DNA of 64,000 bases from Inia geoffrensis (GCA_036417435.1 CM070903.1:61728001-61792000); one strand, 5' to 3'; shown: positions 13,499 to 25,865, counted from the stretch's first letter. Translations and numbers: made by a program. The notes: generated by a model not told the origin, from the letters alone.

Positions 13499-14779
13499 CA
13501 ATAACAGAATGAACAGTAAACAAAGGCAATACCAGTGCTTTTCAGCCCAATGGTTCTTTAAACGCACCTCAAATACTTAAAAAACAAAAATACACTTTCC
13601 TATCCATTAGCATCAAAACTACTAATTTTACTAATGAAAAGACTGGGCCTCAATGTACATTGATGACTGTTTCAAAATCATGTGACAAATAGGGATTTCA
13701 TAATTCTGATCTCAAATTATGTGGGATGAATTAGTCCCACAGTGTTTTTCTTAGAACAAAATTGTAAACCAGGGATAATTAATCTGAGGTCCACCATTAG
13801 GCTTTAGGGGTTCTGTGAATCCTCTGAAAAGGTATTATGTCCTCTTTTGGGGAGAGGGTCCATAGCTTTCACCAGAATTTCAGTGGAAGCCCTAAATTGG
13901 AGGAGGCAAGGAATCCTTTCAAGCAGCACCATTCTAAAGCACTGTGCTATCCCAGCTTCCTCTGTGATGGTATAGGTTCTTTTGAATACAGAGATGCTAG
14001 GTAGCAAGTTTCAACCATTGTCCATTTGAGTATTTTTTTTTTTTTCCTCCTAATCACTGTCTTTGTCTATTAGGGTAAAGCTCACTTTACTCTAAAGCTT
14101 TCTTATGAGTTTTAGACTGTTACTTTTTAGAATGAGATACATGCCTGCAACCTCAACTCTGCTAAAATATCATTGGTCAGTTGGGATTCAATCTCATTTT
14201 TACCTGAATATGTTATATATAAGCATTTTATTAGCCTAAGCTCTACATAACTCTGACATTTACTAATTACAAAATTTGGGGGAAATTTTTTAATGCAAGT
14301 CCTAGAAGGTTCAAATGAAATAACACTGGGTAAAAAAAAAATAACATAGTAGCAAAACAAAACAAAAAAAAACTGGGTATGTTGAACCATATGAAATTGC
14401 CATTTCTGAAAGTCAAAATGATTGAACATTGGCAAAGTGAAATGGTTCAACCTGTGGTTCAGATGTTAACTGCTACTGTTGTTAGAAAAATTATTCTCAC
14501 TCTCCAATCCTCCCTTCCTGTAAACACTTCCATTCATGTTGAATGCATTGCTGGTAAGTGGCGCTGGGGGATGGGGTTGAATTTGCCCGTGATTTTAATT
14601 CATAATACATAGGCTTTCTTAATTCTTACCATAGCAGGTACCTCCAAATGACAGACAGCCTGGAGAATGGGCCTTAGAAAATTAAATTTATAGAGGCTTA
14701 TTTTTCTCATACCCAGGTGCACTTTTAACTGGACAACTTTTGAATGGATATCAAATTCATGGAGCAAGTTCATGGGGAC
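13499..14779. other. Single-copy stretch, possible MIR trace
   Basis: Around 13610-13715 'aatgaaaagactgggcctcaatgtaca' and 'caaaatcatgtgacaaatagggatttcata' weakly resemble an antisense MIR. The rest shows short A runs (14331-14371) and nothing recognisable. The minus frame at 14127-14450 has no family resemblance. Confidence 0.35.
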
Positions 14780-15275
14780 TGTATTGGTTTCCTATTGCTG
14801 CTGTAACTAAGTACCACAAACTTAATGACTTAAACAATAGAAATCTGTTACAGTTCTGGAGGTCAGAAATCCTTAATCAAGGTGTCACTGGGCTGCATCT
14901 TTCCAGAGATTCTAGGAGAGAATCCCTCTCCTTGTCTTTTCCAGCTTCTAGAGGCAGCCTGCACTCCTTAGCTCACAGCCCCTTCCTCTATCTTCAAAGC
15001 CAGCAGTCTAGCATCTTCAAACCTCTCTCTCTTTGATTCTCCTTCCTTTGTCATATCTCCTTCTCTGACTCTGACCCTCCTGCCTCCTTCTTTCCTTTAC
15101 AAAAACCCTTGAGATTATTTTAGGCCTACCCAGATAATCCAGAGTAATCTTCCCATCTTAAGATCCTAATTTACTCACATCTGCAAAGTCCCTTTTGCTA
15201 TGTAAGGCAATGTATTCACAGGTCCTGAGGATTAGGACACGGACATCCTTGGGGGAGGGGGCCATTATTCTATCA
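14780..15275 (-). repeat. MLT1A-like LTR (ERVL-MaLR), antisense
   Basis: The plus strand begins 'tgtattggtttcctattgc', continues with 'acagttctggaggtcagaaat', 'ccagcttctagaggcagcctg', 'ccccttcctc' and 'ttcaaagccagca', and ends 'ggccattattctatca'. This is the reverse complement of the MLT1A-type solitary LTR across its full length. It is non-coding. The frame at 14740-15036 is only a reading of this LTR. No clear 5-bp target-site duplication remains. Confidence 0.88.
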
Positions 15276-16190
15276 CTGGGTTCAAAATATTCCAGATACT
15301 CAAATTTCAAATAGCAAGCAGGATAGTATCATATCATTTCTTTACAGCTACATAGAAATTTTTACATATACCCTCTTATATAATTTTTAAAGAGATAGTA
15401 ACTTACAACTCTCCAGCCTCACTTTTGGCACATAAGTATGGAAATCATAGTCTTAGTTTTGGTTTGCAGAGTTTTATTTTATCCCTTTACCCAGTTTCAG
15501 TTAATCCTACTTATATTCTAACTTGTCCTTTCTGTGGAAGTCATACTGCTATCTCTAGCCAAAGAATTATTAATAAGTTCTTTCAGCACTATCTTCTATT
15601 AACTCTAAAAATAAAAATAAAAGACATCGAGTTTTAGCCAAGAGCCAACCAGGCCAGATTCCGGCACTTCCCATCACACCTTTCTTGTGCCCTTCCCTCA
15701 GGCACTGTATACAACCTGTCTGAATAAGCTAACCAGCAGGTGCAGGTGTTAACACACATGACTATACCATGAGAAATTTCCTCCCTCAGATTCTCACGTG
15801 GATAAACTTAACTTAAATGTCTTCCTTCTTCACTCACCAAAAAGACCTGCTTCCCTGACCTGCATCTCCCCTGTCCACTATCTCAGTGAACATTAGCCCT
15901 TAAACATTTCAGCTTCATCAGCACAGGCCCATCATGACAGCATAACATCTTTGTCCTGCTAGAAACTATTCAGCATCCAGAGGACCATCTTTATGCTGAT
16001 AACACTAAAATATAAAATAATGCCAACAGCTGGTGCTACAAATGGCTTTTAAAAACGATGTTCATTCACTAAAATTCCTCTTGCTACTTTTGACATGAAA
16101 CACGCAGTCTCTAATTATTCTGATCAAGACGGTGAAATACAAAAACAAACTTTAATTGTGTTTAACAGATATTTAATCAGGACTCACTGA
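15276..16190. other. Single-copy stretch
   Basis: No repeat or exon recognised. Sequence complexity is normal. Confidence 0.4.
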
Positions 16191-16198
16191 ACTACAGA

Positions 16199-16405
16199 TT
16201 AAAGCTGAAATTCATAAACCATAATTACCCGATTGTCGCAATCTTTTGGTCCACATTCTCCTTCCGTCTGGGCGTCTGGCACCTTGCCCCGAATTTCTTT
16301 TACTGTCTTCTCAGCTTCGTTACTGTTCATGTTTTCCAGCAGAGATTTAGCACAGATTACAAAATATCTGTTCTTGGCAACTTTCTTCATTAGCTTTTTT
16401 TCCCC
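16199..16405 (-). other. Unrecognised exon-like open frame
   Basis: The minus strand is open for at least 63 codons from the ATG at 16388-16390 to the TAA at 16199-16201, and stays open a few codons upstream. The predicted peptide is of normal complexity, unlike most frames here, and contains the segments NRYFVICAKSLL, EAEKTVKEIRGK and GECGPKDCDNR. The DNA keeps several CpGs. A GTAATT that could act as a splice donor follows the CDNR codons, and a 'cttttttgcaag' that could act as an acceptor lies just upstream of the ATG. I do not recognise the family and propose no function. It could be an exon, an old pseudogene fragment, or chance. Confidence 0.25.
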
Positions 16406-16409
16406 CTTG

Positions 16410-17878
16410 CAAAAAAGTTTATTTATTTATTTTTTTCCTACCAGAGTAGCTGAAACGGGCATACGTTTAGGGTGCTTTGGTGACACAAACTAATTATATA
16501 GTTATCAGGAGATAATAAGGCAGCGATAACGAGAGTTACTATAGCTATCACGTAGGTATCATGTAATTTCTCCAGTATGCCATGCAGTGTGTCCCAGTCA
16601 CCATGTAATTACCTCATGGCTACCCGCATTGTTTTATGGAAAATGCTTATCTCACTCTAACAAAACCTTTTCTGCCACATTTGGGAAAAAAAGTGGAATT
16701 CTTATTTCCAGTACCACTTATTCCCAGTAAGATGCTATCTTGCAAATTTAAGAGAAACACATGTCCTCTCCTGAAAATTTGCTTTTTCATGGAGCAAATG
16801 GAGCAATTCTGTTTTCTTTTGCTTTATTTCACCCAGGTGAGAGAAGTAATTACTAACAATTCATATTTTTTCTCTTTTTTTTTTAAAAAAAGCAAACAAA
16901 CAAAAACACCAAAAAAAAAAAAAAAAAAGACCCAACCTCACCCTATTTACTTAGGATTCATTTAGTCTGGCACTTCCCCCCTACTCTTCCCTTTCAAATC
17001 TCAGTCACTCACATTTGTTTTTTCCGGAATTATGGTGTAAATCATTCTTAACAAGCTAGCTTGAAACATGTCTCACTCAGTAGAAACACATAAGCCACTA
17101 TAATTGAAACATGGAACTGCAAGCTTGAAACTCTTTCTATTTTTTTGGGCCACTCTTCAGAAGGACACGCCGAGTTTCCCTCGCAGTGCTGTAACCCCTG
17201 TGTCACACAGTTAGGATAACATCACAGACCAAGACGAAAGGATAAAGAGAAGGCACTGGCAAAAGAAGAGGTGGGTGGTTCCTTTATTCCCCCCAGTTGG
17301 GCAGACAACCCTATGAAGCAAGGGCTGTAGTTACTGCTTATTTATCTCAAGTTGATGGCTTGAAGTTTGACCACACTAAGACCTCTGGATGACATCCCAC
17401 CTGAGAGTTCCAGTTTAAAACAGGATGGAGTGGCTTACTTTGCAGCACAGATGAAAGCTGCTTCCAATTCTGCTTTTATTAGTCACCTCCCAGTCTGATA
17501 GCTTCCCATTCATTTGTACACTTAACTCAAGCTGGGGTCAAAATCACCCTCAGATTTAGAAGGGCCAGAAAAATTGCTATCCCATCCTATAGCATTGCTC
17601 TTCAATCACACAGTTTCTCCAAATATAGTTGATGGCCTTTGAGATGCAAAATGCACCACTTTAATGTAGTAGAAGTCCCTTTCATTGCATTGCCAAATCT
17701 ATTTAGCAGAATCTGCTTGGAATAATCTGTCCCTAGACCTGAGGATGAGCAGTGATTTTAAGCATTTTAAGCTAACGATAATGGTTAGTGCTGAGAACAG
17801 ATGTACCTGGCTGTGATGTGATCTATTCCAGTAGGCTTTTATGAGCTGTTCATTCCTATTGACTTAGCATTTTATGTC
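16410..17878. other. Single-copy stretch with opposed T and A runs
   Basis: No known repeat family recognised. A T-rich run (16867-16883) is followed at once by A-rich sequence (16884-16929, including an 18-A run). The ORF at 16636-16965 crosses this run and looks compositional. Confidence 0.4.
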
Positions 17879-18123
17879 TGTGTTTTTGCCTGGTGTGATG
17901 GTTGCATAGGGGTGTCATGTGTGTATTTTCCTGATGTGTGATGGCTGCACGGGGGGCTGTGTGTATTTTCTCAGTGCAGTGGCTACACAGGATGTTGCGT
18001 GTGTGTTTGCCTGGAGTTATAGCTGCACGTGCTGTTGTGTGACTCTTCGCCCCACCATTTGATGCCTGCTAGCAGGGTCCTATGTGTTTCTTTTTCCTAG
18101 TGCGATGGTTGCACTCGTTGCTC
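17879..18123 (+). repeat. Diverged minisatellite, about 40-bp unit, six copies
   Basis: Six consecutive units start with TGTGT near 17879, 17918, 17958, 18000, 18036 and 18083, with lengths of about 39, 40, 42, 36, 47 and 41 bp. Each carries a T-rich block and then a variant of GTGATGGTTGCA: gatggttgca, gatggctgca, agtggctaca, tatagctgca, a degenerate form, and gatggttgca. Units differ a good deal, so the array is old. It is not any transposon I recognise. Confidence 0.75.
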
Positions 18124-20204
18124 TTCTAATGATGGACATTTCTAGCAATTATCTATCTACAGGGTCCTGGGGAAAGAACCCGTAAAATTGCAGTAAAATC
18201 AATAAACAGTTCTAGACAGGGCCTTGTAAACATGAAATGACACCCCTGCATAAATGCCTTTTCCTACCATAGCATGTTAAAATCCAAGCGCTGTTACCTT
18301 ATTGGCATTGGGATAAAACTTCTATGGTCTCTCCATCTCTTTCATATATTGCAATTGTTTGGGGGAGTTTGAGATTAGTGCTGGTTGGAGGGCTTTTATA
18401 CATGAATCTATCTAATGACATTTTTTACTACATTGTCCTACACATTGCTTCTTATACTCCATCCTGACTTGCTCTGGTAAAACAGCTGATATTCTGAAAG
18501 TGAATATGCCTTTTATTTATTCCTGCAGTCTCACCAGGCCCTCCCCACATGCCCACTACCTCACATACACACAACCTCCTCCCTTACTGCTTTCTGGTCT
18601 CTGTATCCCTCCTGAGTTCAAGAACCAATGAGGCTAAAGTCTTTTGAACCCCCTGGAATACAGATGAGCTGGGAGGCATCTGGAAACAAAACCAGACACT
18701 TGAAATCAAAGAGACAAGTAAATTACTATCCTAATCTAGGAAGAATAACTAAAGGTGTCAGTGGGGTTCCATTGATAGCACTTGGCCCTGGGCCAGAATG
18801 CCAAGGGTTCAAACTCCATACCAGCTTTGGGCTCGGGCCCAAGACTTGCCACTGCAGGGTGCAGCAGCATGTGCAGCAGTATTAAAGGTGTCAGCCTTCT
18901 GCAGAGAGGTTAAGTCCAAGTTCTTCTGCCTGCTTGTCATTATACCCCAGAGGGATGCAGAGATAACCCTCGCTTCCTCTCCAGTGCCTTTCTCAACAGG
19001 CCAGGCTGTGGGGAGCTGCGCTCAGCGGCAGTATTTACTAATATCAGTACTGTACAATTAATGAAATGCCCTTTTTCTGATAAGGCTGCTTGAAGAAATA
19101 AAGTACGTGCAAGAACATCCAACTGCCTCCCCCCTTCTCCCTCCAAAAAACCTGATGTCTGTCCTAAAGATTCTTCCATCAATGCAAAGAGCTAAGTTTG
19201 GAAACCTAAAACCACGTGTCTAAATGAAAGGAAATGTTTTCATTGGAACAGCTTACATGTCTGGTACACTTGCATAAAAACTATCGCGTAGCATTTTAGA
19301 GCTAAAATTGCTATAAAATGCTTAATACAGTAAGAATAATTATGAGATTTTGCACGCACAGCTGGTATACAACTAAAGTCTCAGCCACAGATTCAGTGGA
19401 GCATAGGAAAACCATTTATAAAAATTCCTGGTATGCCAGTTTAACTCACCATCAAAAGCCCATCAACACTCCCTCCATTCTTTAGGTGGATGGGGAAGAT
19501 ATTTACCTACCGAATGCTTTGTTTCTCCTTTTATGGATGTCATTAATACTAGATTCAAGGAATTCTAGTCATTACTTGACAGTGGCAATATAAATAAATT
19601 GTTATAGGACACAAATGCCCTGAACACAAGGCTTTTCCATTCAGCACAGGAGTTACAAATACAGTAAACAATAAACCAAAAGACCTAACTATTAAGTTTA
19701 CCTGTAATACCATCCCCGTTTTTCCTTCCTCTTTCTTCTATTCCCTCACTGCTTCTCATCTCCCCTCTCTTTCTCTAAGATTCAAATCCTTGAGTGACTT
19801 CCTAGGTGTTCTAAATGCCCGTGGTCACAGCCCACCTGGCCTTGTCTTCCCCTGGGTAACACCCCAAGGATGGAACTTCACTTTCTCCTCAAATTATGAT
19901 AGTTCTTTCTTCTCCATTCCCCTCAGCATCAGCTAACAATCACTTAAAAAGGAGCTAAAGTAATTTGGATGAGATGTTAATGGTTAATAATAATTTATTA
20001 TTATTTCTTGATAAAGATTGAATTAAAAGACCAGGAAGAACCTCTTTGTTTTGGCTTTATAGGGTCTATGGAAAGTGCCATAAATAATAGGTGAGATGAT
20101 GGTAATCAGAGGCATTGCTGGATGCTTCATTGCATGGCCTTGGTCATAGAAAGAGAAGCCACAGTGGGTATTTGGGAACCCTCAGGGAGACAGTCTGTGG
20201 ACAC
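18124..20204. other. Single-copy stretch
   Basis: No repeat family or exon recognised. Overlapping frames at 18628-19182 fall in a locally GC-richer segment (18770-18880) and have no family resemblance. Confidence 0.4.
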
Positions 20205-20372
20205 AGAGGCAGCATAGTACAATATAAAATGAATTGGACCAGAATCAGGAAATCAAAATTTGAGTATCAGTAAACTTTGCCAACAAGTGTTTGGGTAAGT
20301 CATTACACTCTCTTAGCTGAGAAATGAGGCCCTTGGATTACAAAATCTCCATGGCTCCTTCCAGCCCTGAAA
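20205..20372 (+). repeat. MIR SINE relic
   Basis: Sense MIR order: 'gcagcatagtacaat', 'tttgggtaagtcattacactctcttagctgagaaatgaggcccttgg', then 'ctccttccagccctgaaatg'. Individual motifs match the MIR core and its 3' end, with strong divergence. Confidence 0.72.
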
Positions 20373-20589
20373 TGAAGATCATGTCATGGCTCTCTGATGG
20401 AAGATCAGTTGTTTCTCCTAGTTTAGCTCCTTCTTCCAGCTAAGAATTAGTGTCTCTCAATAAAAATGGCTGACATTCCACATGGAGCCATCTAACTAAA
20501 GGAGTGTTGATGTCCATAAATAAGTTTTAAGCTCTTTGCCTACTACCTGCATATACTACTTTTGAGCAGGCTCCTTTATGCTCTATAGA

Positions 20590-20730
20590 TATTTTCTTAG
20601 CATTTTGTTTCTCATTTACTTAATCTGACAAACATTTAATGAACACTTTCTATATATGAAACACAGAGCTAGTCACTGAAGACAAGGCAGAACAGGACAC
20701 CATCTTTGTATCCTAAGAAGCACAAAAGAG
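20590..20730 (-). repeat. L2 LINE 3' relic, antisense
   Basis: 'acaaacatttaatgaacactt' followed by 'aaacacagagctagtcactga' and 'gacaaggcagaacaggacacc' reads as the reverse complement of the L2 3' terminus. Diverged. Confidence 0.6.
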
Positions 20731-20922
20731 TCTACTATTCTTGTCCATTCTCTCTGTCTATCTCTCTTTCACTTCTGTGCATAAACATGTATACTTCTAA
20801 AACTATAAGAGTAGTATAGAAAAAATAAGGGGAATTAGACTTATCTAATCTGTGCCCAGTCCAAAGTACTGTTTATCTTCAGCAAAAGACTGATAATAAT
20901 TGGTATTAAAAATTATAGTCAT

Positions 20923-21144
20923 GGGCTTCCCTGGTGGCACAGTGGTTGAGAGTCCGCCTGTTGATGCAGGGGACACGGGTTCGTGCCCCGGTCCGGGAAG
21001 ATCCCACATGCCGCAGAGCAGCTGGGCCCGTGAGCCATGGCCGCTGAGCCTGCGCGTCCGGAGCCTGTGCTCCGCAACGGGAGAGGCCACAACAGTGAGA
21101 GGCCCGCGTACCAAAAAAAAACCCAAATATATATATATATATAT
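20923..21144 (+). mobile_element. CHR-type SINE (short young form), sense
   Basis: Starts GGGCTTCCCTGGTGGCACAG, carries the B box-like ggttcgtgcc at 20978-20987, then the module 'gagccatggccgctgagcc' and 'gtgagaggcccgcgtacc', and ends in an A run that grades into (AT)n. It is flanked by a perfect 11-bp target-site duplication, attatagtcat at 20912-20922 and 21145-21155. Low divergence from the other short copies suggests a young subfamily. The overlapping frames on both strands are readings of the SINE. Confidence 0.96.
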
Positions 21145-21424
21145 ATTATAGTCATTCAAATATGCATTTCAATTGTATAAAGGGTATTTATCAACATGTA
21201 TTTTGAGGTCACTGGTGTACATTAAGAACAGCAATCTGGGTGGCAAGAAGATTATAAAGGCAAAACAATCCATCCTGTAGGACTCCTGATAAAATTGTAG
21301 GATAAAATTGGTGACTCTTTTAAATAGTCTCTGGGGAAGTTAAGAACACAGAATATTTTTGTTTAGTATTTTTTTCTTCTGAGGATTTTGGGTTCTTATC
21401 CCTCCAAACTTTCTTCTTGAATTA

Positions 21425-21640
21425 ATAATAATAACTGCCATTCATTGAGTGCATATTAAATTACAGGCACTTCCAATACAATACTGTATGATAAGAAAAT
21501 AATTCTGCAATGTAGATATTATTACCCTCATTTTACCGATGTGAAAACTGAGGCTGAGGAGGGTGAAATAATTTGTCAAAGATAATACAGTGTGTAGAGT
21601 TGGGATTTAACCTCAGGTTTGTCTTTGTCTGTGAAACATA
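21425..21640 (-). repeat. MIR SINE relic, antisense
   Basis: 'tcattgagtgcatattaa', 'cctcattttaccgatgtgaaaactgaggc', 'ttgggatttaacctcaggtttgtc' in this order is the reverse complement of MIR. Confidence 0.8.
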
Positions 21641-22664
21641 GCTCCATAAACGTGTCTTCAAATCTAACTATTTAAAAAATAAATAATCTTGTTTGGATGC
21701 TTTGTTAACAAACAAGGAAAACAACCTTCATATTCTTTCTTCACACTCATTCATTCCATTACATATAGTAGAATGAAAACAGGAGATGGTTAAGATTTTT
21801 CTAAGATTTGGCTGCCTTTTCATATTTATCTGGACTGAGATGAATAAGTTTGGGGCTCTCAATCAAAAGTAAAAGAATGAGCTATTTGCTATCTGAATAA
21901 GTATTTGTTGTTAATTGATCAGACATGGATAAGGGGTGTTATTACAACTATATTTGTGAGATATGATTTACGTTGTTCTACTGCATATTACTCTGTGCTG
22001 TTTTTCATTTTCTTGCACTTTGGACTTTGTCTTGTTTTTATGAATTTAGTCACAGTTGGTTGTGTTTTGAACTTTGTAAAAATGTAATTCTAAGAAAATT
22101 AAAAAAAGAAAAAGAAAATATTTTCAAAATGATGTCAAAATCAAATCTACCCCTCACTAATTTGATTTGTAGGAAATGGAGAACAAAGTATTGAAAGCAG
22201 AATGCTTTTTAAATACATCCTAATTACTTCAATGTGCAAATGGATTGACTAAATCAGAACATGCATTTAACACTTTGCACTTCAATTGTGCTTATTCATC
22301 TAAGTTCTATAGATAGCAATCCCATTAGAAAAAAGGAGATAAACTTCACTATAGTCAGTCATTCTATAGTTATCTGGGGAAAACTATCATTCTTAAATTC
22401 AAGCTTACCTCTCAAGTCCACTCACTTTTGGACTAATGCAGAAGATCATTAGTCCAAATAATACAAAATAATAGATAATTTACTGCAGCTACTAAAGTTT
22501 TCCCAATTGACCCTATCTTTCCTATTCTTCTCTTCTGCTTTTAGTGGGTGAGCTGGTGGGGTGGGGTAGTAAAGCCACACAGTATGAAGCAGACAGAGTG
22601 AGTCCTGAGGAATGATGCTATGGGCTGGAGATGATACACAATCTAGGCTGGGATGGAGTCATGA
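21641..22664. other. Single-copy AT-rich stretch
   Basis: Nothing recognised; frames at 21905-22194 and 22261-22452 are short and lack family resemblance. Confidence 0.4.
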
Positions 22665-22862
22665 TGTCAGGGTTACTTAGGGCTTGGTCTGGGACCACCT
22701 ACACCAGAATCTCCTGAGGAACATGTTAAAAAGACATATTTCAGAGTCTCACCCCAGAGCAACTAAACTGAATGAGTGTCTCTTGAGGTGGAACTCAAAG
22801 ATCTACGTTTTTAACAAGGTTCCCAAGTAATTCTTATGCTACTGAAGCCCGAAAAGCACTGG
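22665..22862 (+). repeat. MER5-like hAT (Charlie) DNA transposon relic
   Basis: 'ccagaatctcctgaggaacatgttaaaaa', 'gagtctcaccccagag' and 'acgtttttaacaaggttcccaagtaattcttatgctactg' follow the order of the non-autonomous MER5A/B elements of the hAT-Charlie group. It ends near 'aaaagcactgg'. Orientation is given relative to that consensus and is tentative. Confidence 0.72.
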
Positions 22863-22984
22863 CTTATGCACTTATGCAGCTCTCTGATTCTATATCCAGG
22901 GACAGCACCGCTAGTATACCTCTGTACCTTCTGTCCCAGTTCTCAAGATGCATGTGCAAGTACACATAGCTGACCTGGGAGGCA

Positions 22985-23160
22985 CTAATTGTAGTAATAA
23001 TAACCCAAGGGCTTAGCCAGGCACAGGGCTGTTTGATATGCAAGATCTCATCGGATCCCCACAACAAGGATTATGAGTTAAGCATTATTACTATTCCCAT
23101 GTTTCAGATGAGGAAATTGAGATTCAGAGAGATGTAGTAACTTGTGAGTGTCACATTAAT
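22985..23160 (-). repeat. MIR SINE relic, antisense
   Basis: 'aagatctcatcggatccccacaac', then 'ttcagatgaggaaattgagattcagagag' and 'agtaacttgtgagtgtcac' is reverse-complement MIR. Confidence 0.78.
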
Positions 23161-23429
23161 TATTGCAAGAGCTCTTAAGCTTTAACTCTTTAACTCTTAG
23201 CCTTGTGAAAAAATATGTTCTTGAAAGATGTTTATTCCCAAAGATGTTCATGATTTGGTGGTAACATCACTGTAAAGGAACTTACCTAAATACTAGTAAA
23301 ATTGGTTATATAATTAACCAATCATAGGTTAATGTATAATAACCTATACACAGGGTGTGAGCATTTGTATCCAAGTAACTCTTCCCTTAGGTTATTTGTA
23401 TAGTTACTAAAATCATCTAAACTAAGTTG

Positions 23430-23565
23430 CTGATCTTTCATTAGTTCATTCAACAATTATGCACTTTGCCAGAACCTGAGATGACAAGGATAAATAGGAC
23501 AAGGCCTCTGCCTTCGTTAGACTTACAGTTCAGTAAAAGAGATGAGCTTGTATACAACTGGTTCT
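23430..23565 (-). repeat. L2 LINE 3' relic, antisense
   Basis: 'agttcattcaacaattatgca' followed by 'caaggcctctgccttcgttagacttacagttcagt' matches the reverse complement of the L2 3' end. Confidence 0.65.
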
Positions 23566-24439
23566 GGGTTAACTTGTAGTTAGTGGAGGCCTGAGCTGGA
23601 GAGAGAGCGGTCATTCTCCTGGCAGAAAGGAAAAAGGGTGCGGTCTGGAAATTTTTACTTACTCCAGCACTATGCCATTGGCCAGTGTAAGGAATCCAGA
23701 TTTTTTAAGATTACATTTTTACTTATACAGTTTTGTTAGAAAAAGGGCAGACTAAGTTACTTGTGTATTTTGGGCCGATAAAACTTTATGTGGTTCATTC
23801 TTTCTGGCATCCAACTGGGTTTCTTTTTTGACTAAATTCTGGGTACAGAGCCAAGTTAGTTGTTATGTTTAGTCATTCTTACACATAGCAGCCGAGATTC
23901 TCCCCTTGAGATGGGTGCCTGATAAATGTTATCAGTAGTAGCTCATGCCACCCAGTAAAAGTGACTCTATAGAGACATTGGCTGCGTCCTTTACTTCATT
24001 TTCATCTGTTTCAATTACTGAAAATGCTATTATTAGATGATGAAATTTTTACAATATGAGAAAGTTAGGAGTTAAAAACAATTGAAAACATAAAGAGTGC
24101 TCTAGATTTCTTCCCTTGTGATAATCTCATATACATGTAAACATGGTCTGAGCATATTAATGTCAGAGCTGATTGATGGACTAGAAAAAATGGGGTTCTG
24201 CAATGTCAAAGTGCAGGCTGATAATCTAAGGGAAATGTACAAGAATCTAAAAAAGAGAAAGAAATTCTGGGAAACACTGGGCAATAGAAACTATATGATA
24301 TGATTCAGAAAATATATATCATATTTAATGATTAAGATTCTAAAAATTGATATCTCAAATACTTCAAAAGCTTAATAAATTGGAAAAGCAAAACATTTTA
24401 ATCCCTTTATGAAGTGATAAATAGTAGACATGCGTTCTT
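23566..24439. other. Single-copy stretch
   Basis: No repeat, exon or RNA gene recognised. Confidence 0.4.
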
Positions 24440-25230
24440 CTCTTAAGTTGAATTAGTATCACAGTTGGAATTATTTTTATTTAGATTATTTGCTGCTTGC
24501 TTCAATATTTTACTTTTCTAATCATTAGAGTATTTTTAGAATATTTAGAAAGTTTAAGAAAAAGAAGAAATAAAATATCACTTAATTCCATCATACAGAG
24601 GTACTAGTACTATTCACATTCTAATGTATTTCCTTTGATTGTAACCAAATACATTTTTGGTTACATTCATTTTTCTAATTTGGGATCATTTTGGGATCAG
24701 GTTAGGTATACAAGTTTCTTTTGGATCAGGTATTTTCAGTTACAATGTTTCATGAACATTTCCTAGTAAAATAATTACTTAAAATATCTTTAATAACTAT
24801 GTAGTTAATAATTATTATATAATAATATATGTATGTGCCATAATTTGCTTAATAATTTCTTTGATTAAATATTTAAGATATTCTCTTCTTTCACTTTTAT
24901 AAATGACATTGTGATGAACAAGTCTTTGTACACAAATCCTTGTCTGAGTTTCTGGTTCCTATAGATAGATTCCTAAAAATTAAATGACTGGGCCAGAAGA
25001 CACATTTTTAAAGAAAGGTCCTTGATAATGTAATGCCATATTACTTTGCAGAATTTCGCGTCAACACATGCCCCTTCATCACTATTATATGAATGACAGT
25101 TTTACTGCACATTTATCAGCATTGAGGATTATTATTTTTATAAATAATGTCTTTGGGTGTTAGTGAGTTGAAATACTTTTTCATATGTTTATCAGACATT
25201 TGTGTTTCCTCTTTCAAAATTTTTCTTTTT
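24440..25230 (-). repeat. Ancient L1M 3' region, antisense
   Basis: The plus strand runs from the antisense 3' UTR ('atcatacagaggtactag', 'catgaacatttcctagt') into antisense end of ORF2 ('acattgtgatgaacaagtctttgtac', 'agattcctaaaaattaaatgactgggcc', 'cttttcatatgtttatcagacatttg'). These are in the order expected of an old L1M copy read backwards. It is highly decayed and AT-rich. Confidence 0.68.
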
Positions 25231-25429
25231 ATAATCTTTTTAGATATTTTTGAACAAATATACACCTCAGTGCCTTCATATCTTTTGCTAACACTTCATC
25301 TCTAGAGTATCACTATACTCCAGACTCTCTTTACCTAATCCTGAACCTTGGCATAATGTCTGCCTAGTCTGTAGTTCAAATTTCTTCCATTCTTATCCAT
25401 TCTGTACACTACTGCCTAACAGTATTTTG

Positions 25430-25525
25430 AAAATACTGCTTTTGTCATGTCAGTCCTGATCAAGAACCTACAGTAACTCCCAGTTATTTATCTATTGGCT
25501 AAATTCAACTGCCTTCTGCAGGGGA
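25430..25525 (+). repeat. Possible L2 LINE fragment
   Basis: 'catgtcagtcctgatcaagaacctacagtaactccc' followed by 'ggctaaattcaactgcctt' resembles the sense L2 segment upstream of its 3' end. Short and diverged. Confidence 0.5.
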
Positions 25526-25689
25526 AAATTAATCCTGTTCTTAGATATCTCCTTATGAATTCTGTTCATTAACTTAGGATATTGATGTATGTATGGAACT
25601 TACATGCAGTTAAGTTTTTAAATATGAGTTTTTATATGTGAGTATTTATATACAGTAGAGAGAGACACACACATGACATTGATACTAGA

Positions 25690-25865
25690 CATGAGCACTG
25701 GAAGGGGATTTACAGAGCATCAAACCCAACTCTTTACATTTATAAATGAAGAAACTGACTCAAAGAGTTCAACAAATTACCCAAAGTCATAGAGCTAGTT
25801 AAATGATAGAACTGGGACTAGAAATCAAGTCTCCTGATTCCCAGTTCAATGCCTTTTAAATAGGG
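25690..25865 (-). repeat. MIR-type SINE relic, antisense
   Basis: 'gagcatcaaacccaactctttacatttataaatgaagaaactgactcaaagag', 'acccaaagtcatagagctagtta' and 'tctcctgattcccagttcaatgcc' match the antisense MIR-group consensus. Confidence 0.75.

Noticed and set aside
14127..14450. 107-codon minus frame
   Set aside because: Low-complexity Phe/Tyr-rich peptide over A-rich DNA, no family resemblance.
16867..16929. T-run followed by A-run as a possible retrotransposon tail or terminator
   Set aside because: No retrotransposon body or target-site duplication adjoins it, so it is recorded only as simple sequence.
20923..20998. tRNA-like sequence with A and B boxes
   Set aside because: It is the tRNA-Glu-derived head of a CHR SINE, lacking a proper acceptor stem and anticodon arm, so no tRNA gene was called here or at the other copies.
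20845..21159. Overlapping frames on both strands at the CHR SINEs (also 26973-27331 and 61682-62026)
   Set aside because: They are readings of the SINE body; nearly the same peptides recur at each copy.
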